Under the pieces are notes generated by a model, which saw nothing but the letters and a program-made list of their open reading frames with translations, did no database searches and was not told where the DNA came from. The position numbers and the translations under genes are program-made. Below, in pieces: positions 30,301 through 39,534 of a stretch of 64,000 bases of DNA. How positions within the stretch are numbered: the first letter of the stretch is position 1; each line of letters begins with the position of its first letter. Source of the stretch: CBDAPE01 sp965198325 (GTDB taxonomy: Bacteria > Pseudomonadota > Alphaproteobacteria > UBA828 > JAPUJA01); the NCBI GenBank assembly GCA_965198325.1, contig CBDAPE010000017.1, positions 699,391 through 763,390 of the forward strand, in the 5' to 3' direction.

Positions 30301-33300
30301 GGTTGGCATCCAAATGGGCGTCCCAGTCGGATACGCCCTCGGCGGCAAGGCTGTCGATGCGGGATTTTACGGCCCTCCAATCATCGACCCAGATAGCGGA
30401 CGGCGAATCGTCGAAGATTTCGCGGTACTGGGCTTCGCTGGCGCGAAGCGTGGCCTCCGCCTGGCGCTGTTCCGTGAGATCCTCCATGGCCTAGACGACA
30501 CGCGACCAATCCTCTCGATAATCGGGCGGGACCACCGCCCTGCTGCGGACGATAATCTCCCGGTCTTCAAAGTCGAATTCATGCACCTCCACGGTGTGGG
30601 CCGTATCGCCGGCGAGGATCGCCAGAAGCAGGGAGCGAAATGCACCGACTTCATCCGGGTTACGCCAATCATCCGCGGAATCTTCAAGCAAGGCCGCAAT
30701 ACTTGGCGCGCGATAAAGATCGGCGGCCGCCTTGCTGACCTCGACGGGGTGCTGCAGCTTGAAGAGTTCGACGAGGAGATCCGGGTTGGCATCCAAATGA
30801 GCGGCCCAGTCGGACACACCCTCGGCGGCGATGTCGGCGATACGGGATTTCACGGCGCTCCAGTCCTCGACCCAGATGGCGGATGGCGAATCGTCGAAGA
30901 TTTCGCGATATCGGGCTTCACTGGAGCGCAACTCTTGCTCAGCCTGGCGCTGTTCGGTCACGTCCTCGAAGTCACAGAGGACACGGTTCCAGCTTTCGCG
31001 GGACGCCTCGGGCAGACGGATCCGGTGACGGACGAGGATATCGCGGCCGTCGGCGGTGTCGTTGAGGATGACGCTCTCGTCCTCATTCCGGTTTTCGAGA
31101 AAGGCAATGAGCGTTTCTCTGAAGGCCGCGACTTCGGCCTCGTTCTGCCAGTCGTTCTGAGCAAGGCTGAAGACTTCATCCGCCGTCGAGCAAGCGTAGA
31201 TGTCAAGCACACCCCTGCTTATCTCGGTGACGGTCCCAAGCCGATAGAGCTCCGGGAGCAGGTCCGGGTGGCGGTCGAAGTGGCTGCGCCAATCGATAAC
31301 GACAGAGGCTGCCAGGATGTCGAGCCGTGCCTTGATTGCAGTCCAGTTCTCCTCCCAAATCGCCGACGGCGAATCGTTGAAGATCTCCCGGTAGCGGGTC
31401 TCGCTTTGACGCAACGCTTCCTCGGCGCGGCGCTGGTCCGTGACGTCTTCGAGCACGAAGAAAACGCGCGACCAGTCGTGGCCGTGCTGGGCGGGGATCG
31501 AGGCGCGTTCGTGAATGATGATGGACCGGTCGATGAAGGTCTCGTCGGGATACTCGACCTCAAAATCCGTTTGCCCTTCAATGAAGGCCAAGACCTGGCG
31601 ACGGACGGCGTCGAGCTCGCGGTCGTATTCCCAGCTGTAGGCCCTGTCTTCGATCAGTGTTTCGATCGAGGGTGCTTCGAAGAGATCGGCCACAGCCTGG
31701 CTGACTTCAAGGACAACGGACGCATCGAAGAGTTCGATCAAGGTGTCGCGGTTCTGCTCGAGATGGGCCGGCCAGTCGACCACGCCCTCGGCAGTCAGCT
31801 CGTCGACCCGTGCCTTGACCGGCGACCAGTCCTCGACCCAGATGGCGGCGGGGGATTAGTGGAAAATTTCACGGTGCCGCGCCTCGCTGGTGCCGAGCGC
31901 CGCCTGGGCTTCCTTGAGGTCGGTGACGTCGATGATAACCCCGTCCGCATAGGCGGGCTGGCCTGTCTCATCGGGCAGGATGCGGATCGTCTCGCGTACC
32001 CAGCGATAGCTGTCGTCGGCGTGGCGCATCCGGTATTCGGCATTGAACGGCACATCCTTGTCGACAGACGCCCGAAACTGCTCGTTGACCTGGTTCCAGT
32101 CGTCGGGATGAACGAGGTCTTTGTGTTCGGTGCCGATCAGGCTGTCGGCCGCGCGGCCGGTTATTTCGACAATGCCCTCGCTGACGAACAGGAAAGTTCC
32201 GGTCTCATCGGGAACTTCGCGCAAGACCGCGCCTGGCAGGTTTTCGACCAGGCTGCGGTATTTCGCCTCGCTCTCGCGCAACTCGCGCTCGGTCTGGCGC
32301 TGGCCCGTGACGTCTTCGAGCGTGTAGAGCACCCGCGACCAATCGTCGGCGTTCTCCTCGGGCATGCCGACGCGTTGCCGCACGAGGATCTCGCGACCGT
32401 CATAGGTGTCGTTGAGAATCTCGAGGATGGCTGCGTTTCGCCCGTCCAGGAATTGAAGGATCGTATCCCGGAGAGTTTCCAGATCACCCCGGGCACGATC
32501 CGCGTCCTCGGCGTCCCGTTTAAGCTGCTCGACGGAGAGAGCGTCATAAAGTTTGGCCGCCGCCTGGCTGACCTCGACGATGTTGGCGAGCTCGAACAGG
32601 TGCCGGAGGTCTCCGGGGTTTGCGTCGAGAAACGCGGGCCAATCCGTCGTGCCCGCCGCAGCCAGTTCGTCGATCCGCTGCTTGACCGCGCTCCAATCCT
32701 CCTCCCAGAGCGCAGCCTGGGAGGCGTGAAAAATCTCGTGATAATGGCGTTCGCTGTCACGTAAGGCCGCTTCGGCCTGACGCTGCTCCGTGACATCCTC
32801 GATGGCATAGATGACGCGCGACCAGTCGTGGCGGTTGCGCTCGGGGATAGTAACGCGCTCGCGAACGATAATCGGCTCCGCACGATAGACCTGGTCCGAA
32901 AATTCGACCGTGTGCAGCTTTTCGCCGTTGAGGAGCGCGACCAGCGTGTCGCCGAAGATGTCGAGATCTTCGGGATCTTCGGCACTGGTGTCGGTATACG
33001 CCATCAAGACTTCCGCGGAAGGCGCGCCATAGAGCTGAACCGCCGCTTCGCTGACATCGACGACCGTTGTGGCCATGTAAAGTTCGCTCAGCAATGCACG
33101 GTTGCGCTGAAACAGGTCCGCCCAATCCGCGATGCCCGCTCCCGCCAATTCGTCGAGACGGATCTTCACGGTGCGCCAGTCCTCGATCCAGATGGCGACC
33201 GGTGAATCGACGAAAATATCGTGATAGCGCTCCTCGGATTCTCCGAGCGCCATTTCCGCGCGTCGCTGTTCTGTGACGTCGAAGACCGTGTGGAGAACAC

Positions 33301-34200
33301 GGGACCAGTCCTTCCGGCCGTCGGACGGAATGATCACGCGTTCACGGAGGCCGACCCGGCGGCCGATCAAGGTTTCATCGGTGCGTTCGCAGTCGACAAC
33401 CCACTGCCCGGCGAGGAACGCGGTGATTTCGGCCTGAAGAGAATCGAGGTCGGCGTCGGACGGCAGTCGCTCGGCATCGTCGCTGATGAAAGCCGCCGGC
33501 GACGGCATATCGTAAATCTCCGCATATGACTGGCTGACGTCGACGATGCGGGCCAGTTCGTAGAGCTCGGCGAGGATTTCGCGGTGCTCGGCGAAGTAAG
33601 CCGGCCAGTCGGTGACGCCGCTGGACGCAATCTCGTCGAGGCGCCGTTTGAGTCGTCCTCGCAGATCGGCGCTGGGGATTCCACGAAGATGTCCCGGTAG
33701 CGCCGCTCGCTCTCGATCAGCTCCGATTGGGCGCGTTTGAATTCCGTGATGTCGAGCAGGTGGAGATCGATCCAGCGGGGCGAGCCGTCGTCGTCGAATG
33801 CGGTCTGCGCTCGCTCGGCTATCCAGCGTATCGAGCCGTCGGCGTGGATTGTGCGGTATTCGTCGCGGGCGATCCGGCCGTTCAGGAGAGCGTTGTAGAG
33901 CGTCGCGGTCGCGGTCTTCTGGTCGTCCGGGTGAATGATCTCGCGAAGCCGCTCGCCGCCATGGCCGACGAACTCGGACTCCGGCAGCCCGGTCAGCGCC
34001 TCGAAACCCTGGCTGACGACAAGAATCTCAAAGGGCGGCACGGCGGAAAGGCGGACGAAGGCTCCGATTTGGCGACCGATGAGCGCTGTCGGATCGTCGA
34101 CCGCGTCGGTTGCATCGACCCAGTTCTCCGGTCCGGTGCGGCTTTTTGGAACCGAGTGAACGGTTCCGTCGCGTGGAGGGTTGTTGATCGTTTCGGACAC
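27371..34200 (-). pseudogene. Giant multi-PAS-like hybrid histidine kinase B, broken
   Basis: A GTG start at 34200 opens a gene that would encode about 2,270 residues. The order is an ordinary PAS, three 161-residue PAS-like units, another ordinary PAS, seven more units, HisKA (VAHDFNNLL, His near 28470), HATPase (LSMVYGFARQSGG) and a receiver domain (LSDVMLP Asp, DKP Lys). Lesions are a deletion of about 10 bases near 33650 that removes the codons after EDD in the first unit, TAA at 31856-31858 replacing the Glu of IFHESP, and TAG at 30491-30493 where the next unit has Tyr (TAC). The piece 27371-30487 remains open for 1,038 codons with four units and the whole kinase-receiver part. Signal sensed is unknown. 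Confidence 0.85.
29942..30907 (-). repeat. Near-identical tandem pair of PAS-like units in kinase B
   Basis: Two adjacent 483-base units, 29942-30424 and 30425-30907, differ at roughly 24 of 161 codon positions by eye, far fewer than other unit pairs. Long DNA stretches are identical at the 483-base offset, for example the run around 30210-30285 and its copy near 30693-30768. One carries TAC and the other TAG at the same Tyr position. Confidence 0.85.
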
Positions 34201-34370
34201 AGGCGCCTTTTGCTACCGTTGTAGCGCGGACTACGCTCTGCCTCCCGGTGGGAGTATATCTCGGTTGGACCGGACTGTTGTACCCCTAAATGCCTATAGT
34301 CGCTATCGTCAATAGTATTAACCTTAACGAGTCAGGCTAGCCGCGCCGTTCAGAGCGGCCCAAATGGCGT
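34201..34370. promoter_or_regulatory. AT-rich gap, probable promoter region of kinase B
   Basis: The gap between kinase B and the aldolase gene holds an A/T-rich run at about 34285-34335. An AAAAGG ribosome-binding candidate precedes the GTG start of kinase B. No other feature was seen. Confidence 0.4.
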
Positions 34371-35150
34371 TCAGGTCGCGTAAGGCACGCCGGCACGGTC
34401 CAATTCGCGCACTAAGGCCGGCCAGGCATAGTCGACATAGTGGGTGTTGCCGCCGCGGTGTTGCTCGGCGGTGCGTTCACAAACCTTCGGAGGCAACGCG
34501 TGAACCGTGCTGCCCGTCGCCATCATGCGGAGCTGGGCCGAGCAGGATTTCTCCAGGAAAAACATCCGGATGAAGGCTTGGCCGACGCTCGTACCCGCGG
34601 TCAGCAGGCCGTGATTACGCAGGATCAGGTTGTTCTTCGTACCGAGCGCGGCGACCAGACGCGGCTGCTCGTCCGTATCAAGGACAATGCCCTCGAAATC
34701 GTGATAGCCGAGGTCGCCGTAGAACATCAGGGAATCCTGGTTGACGAACAGCAGGCCTTCCTCGATTCCGGAGACCGCCATGCCGGCCTCGGTGTGGGTG
34801 TGGAGCACGCAGTTGACGTCGGGGCGGGCCGCGTGAATCGCACCGTGGATCAGGAATCCCGCCTTATTGATCCCGTAGTCGGGCTCGTCTAAGACAGTTC
34901 CGTCGAGGTCAACCTTGACGAGGTTCGACGCCGTCACTTCGTCGTAGGCGAGGCCGTAGGGGTTGAGCATAAAATGGTGCTCCGGCCCCGGCACACGGGC
35001 GGAAATGTGGTTGAATATCAGGGTCGTGGCCCAGCCGTAGCGGTGGACCAGCCGGTAGGCCGCGGCAAGCTGCACCCGGGTTTCCCATTCCTCGGCGCTA
35101 ACCTGACTTTCCAGCGAGGGAGCCGTCGATCGGGCGGAACGAGATGCCAT
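34371..35150 (-). CDS. Class II aldolase/adducin family protein
   Basis: A 259-residue protein of the fuculose-1-phosphate aldolase/adducin fold. The zinc histidines are seen in LHTHTEAGMAV and in LRNHGLLTAG, and NHISARVPG marks the N-terminal phosphate-binding region. Many members without a known partner act on sugar phosphates or are annotated only by family. No kinase or isomerase lies beside it, so a sugar-phosphate aldolase role is only possible. An unlinked aminotransferase gene diverges from it. Confidence 0.88.
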   Translation of the reverse strand: MASRSARSTAPSLESQVSAEEWETRVQLAAAYRLVHRYGWATTLIFNHISARVPGPEHHFMLNPYGLAYDEVTASNLVKVDLDGTVLDEPDYGINKAGFLIHGAIHAARPDVNCVLHTHTEAGMAVSGIEEGLLFVNQDSLMFYGDLGYHDFEGIVLDTDEQPRLVAALGTKNNLILRNHGLLTAGTSVGQAFIRMFFLEKSCSAQLRMMATGSTVHALPPKVCERTAEQHRGGNTHYVDYAWPALVRELDRAGVPYAT

Positions 35151-35379
35151 GATCGTCTCCGTTTAAACGAGATGATGATCTCACGGCCTGATAATAGCAC
35201 GGCTTGCGGCAGGGACGACATCGGAGGGCCCCTCGCCAGAGGTATTCTTTGCGGGACGTCGCCGGGCCAGTCAGGGGTGAAGCGCGTCCCGATCAGCAAG
35301 CCCGACGTCTCTCTCGCCAAACCGGTCGAGAGGCGCGACAATGACACGGCATCGCCTATGCCAGCCCAGGAGAGCAAGC

Positions 35380-36806
35380 ATGACGAGCCTGAGTGATCGT
35401 AATCTGAGCCTTGAGCAGATGGACAGGGAGACCCTGATTCACCCGTATACGGTCTTGGGGGAGGGTCGGGACGAGCCGACCGTGATTACGGGCGGCAAGG
35501 GGATTACGGTCAGCTTCTCCAATGGGGCGACCTATATCGACGCCATGTCGTCGATGAATTGCGTGAATATCGGCTACGGCAACCAGCGGGTCGCTGAGGC
35601 GATTGCCAAGCAGGCCCGCGAACTCGCCTACTATCACAGCTTCCTCGGCGTCACGAACGAACCCTCGGTAAGGCTGGCCGACCGGCTGCTCCACGAGCTG
35701 CTGCCCGAGCAGATGAGCCGCGTCATGTTCTACAGCTCGGGCTCCGAGGCGGTTGACGCCGCACTGAAATGTATATGGATGTACAACTATTTACGGGGCA
35801 AGCCGGAGAAGACCAAGATCATATCGCGCAAGGGATCCTATCACGGCGTGACCCTGGGCGCGTCGAGCGTGTCGGGCAGCGAGGTGATGCGCAAGGGCTT
35901 CAATCTGCCGCTGCCAGGAATCCTGTTGACGGAGAATTTCCATCATTTCCGGGAGGCCGAGCCCGGCGAATCCGAGCGCGATTATTCGAAGCGGCTCGCC
36001 CGCGTTCTCGACCTGCAGATTGAAGCGGAATGGTCCGAGACGGTCGCGGCTTTCGTTTGTGAGCCGGCACTTGGCGCGGGCTGTGCCGTGATGCCCCCGG
36101 AGGGCTATTACGAAGAAGTGGTCAAGGTCTTGCGAAGCACGACGTGCTGTTCTTCGACGATGAATGCATCACGGGCTTTGGGCGTACCGGCAACTGGTTC
36201 GCCTGCTCGACCTTCGATTTCGACGCAGAGCCCGACGTTATGACCATTTCAAAGGGAATCACCAGCGCCTATATCCCGCTCTCGGCGGTCGCGATCTCGG
36301 AGAAAATCTGGAAGGTCCTGCGCGACGGCATCCCGAGTGAAGCCGTGCCGCTATACGCCACCGGCTCGACGGCGAGCGGCCATCCGATCGCCTGCGCGGC
36401 CGCGAACGAAAATATCGACGTCATGATCGACGAGGACCTCATGGTCAACGCGCGCAAGGTCGGGACCTATTTCATGCAGGGGCTGGCCGAACGCATCGGC
36501 GATCATCCGCTGATTGGCGAGATCCGCGGCGAGGGGCTGATGGTCGGACTCGACCTGGTGGCGGACAGGGAGACGAATGAGATCCTCGATCCGGCGTGGG
36601 ATTGCGCCCATCGGCTGGTCGAGCTGTGCCGGGAGCAGGAGAACCTGATCGTGCGGGCCTTCTTCGGCACGAGTTCCATGTCGTTCGGCCCACCGATCAT
36701 CCTGACCGAGGACGAGGCCGACGACATCGCCGGCCGGGTCGAGCGCGCGCTGGGCACGCTGACCGACGAGCTGATGACCGATGGCCGCTGGCGACCAGCC
36801 GGATAG
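35380..36806 (+). pseudogene. Class III aminotransferase with one frameshift
   Basis: Two overlapping frames together make a full class III (PLP, fold type I) aminotransferase of about 475 residues, similar to omega-amino acid transaminases. The first frame covers the N-terminal part with MSSMNCVNIGYGNQRVAEA and YSSGSEAVDAALK; the second has FFDDECITGFGRTG with the PLP-ring Asp and TISKGITSAYIPLSA with the Schiff-base Lys. The frames join if one base is restored near 36134, giving VLRKHDVLFF. CAGGAGAG precedes the ATG at 35380. Only this single lesion is seen, so a sequencing error is a fair alternative. Confidence 0.82.
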
Positions 36807-36812
36807 GGCGCG

Positions 36813-37439
36813 ATGGGCCGCGCCGCAATCGATAAGCGCCAGGGCATCCTGCCCTTCGCAGAGTTCACAGTTCGGGCAGCGGATCCTGCACCGACCGCTC
36901 CCGTCGAGCTCGATGCGCCACCCAAAGGCAAAATCGGCAGCGTCGCAGAGGTCGCGGCCGCCTGGGGCCTGAGCGGGCGGCTCGCGCGAGCCACCCGGAT
37001 CGGGCGGGCTTACGAGGAATGCCTGGCCTGCTCTGTCGAGATTTCACCGCGCGCGAAGGTCCAGGCAGGCGTTGCCTACACCCGCGAGCGTCGCATTGTG
37101 CTCAACGCCAGGCTGTTCGAGCCCGGCCGCGAGGCCGACCGGGACGCCACCTTGCTGCATGAATGCGCCCATATCATCTCGAACCGCCGCTACCGGGCGC
37201 GCTGCAATCACGACGAACGATGGCGGCGGGTCATGGATATGCTGGGCGAGCCCGCCCAAGCCTCCCACCGGCTCGACTATCTCTCCCGCGAGGCCCACGC
37301 GGTCGTTGCCTGGGTGTGCCGGAATTGCGGTGAGGCCTATCATTTTGTCCGCCCGCCCCGGCGCCGGGTGACGGATTGCTACTGTCGCCACTGCGGCCCG
37401 CGACAGGGGCGCCTCGACGCCGTCTCCCATACGGCCTAA
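36813..37439 (+). CDS. SprT-like zinc metalloprotease domain protein
   Basis: A 208-residue protein with the HECAHIIS zinc site (HExxH-like, H-E-C-A-H) near residue 115, a following H in CNHDERW, and a C-terminal zinc-ribbon of the form C-x2-C ... C-x-C-x2-C (VCRNCGEAYHF, CYCRHCG). This is the layout of SprT/Spartan-like proteins, some of which cut DNA-protein crosslinks. The first 45 residues look disordered. It starts 6 bases after the aminotransferase stop. Confidence 0.85.
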   Translation: MGRAAIDKRQGILPFAEFTVRAADPAPTAPVELDAPPKGKIGSVAEVAAAWGLSGRLARATRIGRAYEECLACSVEISPRAKVQAGVAYTRERRIVLNARLFEPGREADRDATLLHECAHIISNRRYRARCNHDERWRRVMDMLGEPAQASHRLDYLSREAHAVVAWVCRNCGEAYHFVRPPRRRVTDCYCRHCGPRQGRLDAVSHTA

Positions 37440-37472
37440 ACGAACTCGACAAGAAGCAGGGGAGCCTTGCGG

Positions 37473-38147
37473 TTAGCCTGTCTCCAGTCCACCCTCGACC
37501 GGCAATCCGGCTGCCCGCCATTCAGGGTAGCCATCCTCCAGCCGGCGGGCCTTGAATCCACGCTTGCGTAACGAGGCAACCGCCTCGAACGAGAAGACGC
37601 AGTACGCGCCCCGGCAGTAGGCGATGACCTCCTGATTCAGCGGCAACTCGTCGAGCCGTTTACGAAGATCCTTGAGCGGAATGTTCAGGGCGTGGGGGAG
37701 GTGTCCGGTGGCGAACTCGTCTTCCGGCCGCACGTCGAGCAGGGTTACGAGGCCACGCCGCATCCGGGCGACCAACTCTTCGCGAGTGATCGGCTCCAGG
37801 CCGTCACGCGCCTCGAAATAGTCGGCGATCACCCGGTGGGCCTCGGCGACGTTTTCCTCGGCAACCGAGCGAAGCGCGGCAAGAAGGGCGAGAACAGAGT
37901 CGTCTTGGAGGCGATAGACCACCTGCTTGCCCGATTTGCGTGAGACGACAAGACCGGCGTGACGCAAATGCTGGAGATGTTGCGATGCGTTCGCCACCGA
38001 GAGGTCGCTTAGGCCGGCCAGGGCTTCGACGTGGCGCTCGCGTTGCGCCAGAAGCTCGAGCAGGTTGAGGCGATTGGCATTGCCGATGGCTCGCGCTACG
38101 ACGGCGAACTGCCGATACAGGTCGAGTTTGGGGCTTTCGCTTGACAT
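37473..38147 (-). CDS. ArsR-family repressor fused to a rhodanese domain
   Basis: A 224-residue two-domain regulator. Residues 1-100 form an ArsR winged helix (ANRLNLLELLAQ, LSVANASQHLQHLRHAGLV). Residues 120-220 form a rhodanese domain with the active-site loop AYCRGAYCV and its catalytic Cys. Such fusions are thought to sense reactive sulfur species. The ATG at 38147 was taken because the inverted repeat lies just before it; a longer start at 38156 is possible. It is divergent from the truncated-hemoglobin gene, which is its likely target. Confidence 0.9.
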   Translation of the reverse strand: MSSESPKLDLYRQFAVVARAIGNANRLNLLELLAQRERHVEALAGLSDLSVANASQHLQHLRHAGLVVSRKSGKQVVYRLQDDSVLALLAALRSVAEENVAEAHRVIADYFEARDGLEPITREELVARMRRGLVTLLDVRPEDEFATGHLPHALNIPLKDLRKRLDELPLNQEVIAYCRGAYCVFSFEAVASLRKRGFKARRLEDGYPEWRAAGLPVEGGLETG

Positions 38148-38155
38148 TCTTATCA

Positions 38156-38181
38156 ATCAATCATTCAATTTAATGCTTGAT
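38156..38181. promoter_or_regulatory. Inverted repeat, likely operator of the ArsR-rhodanese protein
   Basis: Arms ATCAATCATT (38156-38165) and AATGCTTGAT (38172-38181) pair at 9 of 10 positions across a 6-base spacer. The element touches the repressor start and lies in the 290-base region shared with the divergent hemoglobin gene. ArsR proteins typically bind AT-rich imperfect palindromes of this size and autoregulate. Binding is inferred. Confidence 0.6.
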
Positions 38182-38772
38182 CGTATTAACTGACAAGCGA
38201 TGCCTGTCAAGACCCCAGATTCGAGAACGAGACGGCGCTCAAGGCGGAGTTGAAGACGTGCGAGACCCTGGAAGGGATCATCCTCAAGTCCAACTCGTGG
38301 AAGATCACCATCCGAAATCCGGATAGGTGCAGAGGATATCCAAGTGTGTGGCCTAAGCCACATTGCCTTAATATTTATGAATTTAATCAGATATTTAAAC
38401 AAGGCATTTCATGTGGAAAGGAAACTGGGAGGATAGAGATATGTGGAAGAATATTCGTGCGGGTCTGGGATGTGCGGTGATCGTTGGATTCCTGGCGTTG
38501 CCGGGAGCGAATGCCCTGGCCGGCGACGAGGCGAAGGCGTCCCTTTACGACCGGCTCGGCGGTGTTTACGTAATTGCGGTGTCAATGGCGGAGCAAAAAG
38601 GGACCACCGTGGCGGTGTAAGAAGGGACCGCTTGGCGGCTGCGGGCTTGTCCCCGTAGTCCACATGGGCGGGCCCCGCGTGCGACGCGGCGTGCCCTCAA
38701 CAGGCCGACGCGGCGGCGCGCGCGGGAGGGACCTGTGGGCCCATGGGGTCAAGCGAGGGTTGGGTGGTCGGT

Positions 38773-39534
38773 TCAGTTCGCCGTCGGGGTTTGACGCCTG
38801 CGGCTCTGGTTGAGCCTGTAGCTCTCGCCATTCATCTCGAGGATGTTGACGTGGTGGGTGAGGCGGTCGAGGAGAGCGCCGGTAAGCCGCTCGGAGCCGA
38901 ACACCTCGGTCCATTCGTCGAACGGCAGATTGGTGGTGACCAGGGTCGAGCCGCGCTCGTAGCGCTGGCTGAACACCTCGAACAGGAGCTCGGCACCGGT
39001 CTTGGACAGCGGCACGAAGCCGAGCTCGTCGATGATCAGAAGCTTGTAGGTGGCGAGCTTCTTCTGGAACCTCAGCAGCTGCTTGTCATCGCGGGCCTCG
39101 ATGAGCTCGTGGACCAGCGCGGCGGTGATGAAGCCGACCGAGAGGCCCTTCTGGCAGGCCGCCAAGCCGAGACCGAGGGCGATGTGGGTCTTGCCGGTGC
39201 CGCTGTTGCCGAGCGCGATGAGGTTCTCGCGGCGCTCGATGTACGCGCAGCGGGCGAGCTCCAGGACCAGCGCCTTGTTGAGCGAAGGGATGACCTTGAA
39301 ATCGAAGCTATCGAGGCTCTTGATCACGGGGAAGCGCGCCGCCTTGATGCGCCGCTCGACCATGCGGCGCTCGCGGTCGATCAGCTCGAGCTCGGCCAGA
39401 CGCAAGAGATAGCGAACGTGGTCGACGCCTTCAGAGGCGCACTGCCGGGCGATCTTGTCGTACTCTCGCAGGAAGGTCGGAAGCTTGAGCGTCTTGAGGT
39501 GGTGGGCGAGCAGCAGCTGTGGTGCGTCGGTCAT
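38773..39534 (-). CDS. istB: IS21 helper ATPase IstB
   Basis: A 253-residue AAA+ protein with Walker A GNSGTGKTH and Walker B LLIIDELGF, then TTNLPFDEWTEVFGSERL, the usual IstB ending. It assembles on target DNA and activates the IstA transposase. The ATG at 39534 overlaps the istA stop (ATGA); the reading frame upstream of it is inside istA. Confidence 0.95.
   Translation of the reverse strand: MTDAPQLLLAHHLKTLKLPTFLREYDKIARQCASEGVDHVRYLLRLAELELIDRERRMVERRIKAARFPVIKSLDSFDFKVIPSLNKALVLELARCAYIERRENLIALGNSGTGKTHIALGLGLAACQKGLSVGFITAALVHELIEARDDKQLLRFQKKLATYKLLIIDELGFVPLSKTGAELLFEVFSQRYERGSTLVTTNLPFDEWTEVFGSERLTGALLDRLTHHVNILEMNGESYRLNQSRRRQTPTAN

Noticed and set aside
29690..32764. A plus-strand frame of 1,024 codons under kinase B.
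   Set aside because: It is the mirror of the repeat array on the other strand. Its repeats follow the same 483-base period and have no domain of their own.
21258..34200. The idea that TAG is recoded in this organism, since three of the four stops in the kinases are TAG.
   Set aside because: The fourth is TAA, the lesions replace different residues (Trp, Gln, Tyr), frameshifts occur too, and intact neighbours such as tgt end in TAG.
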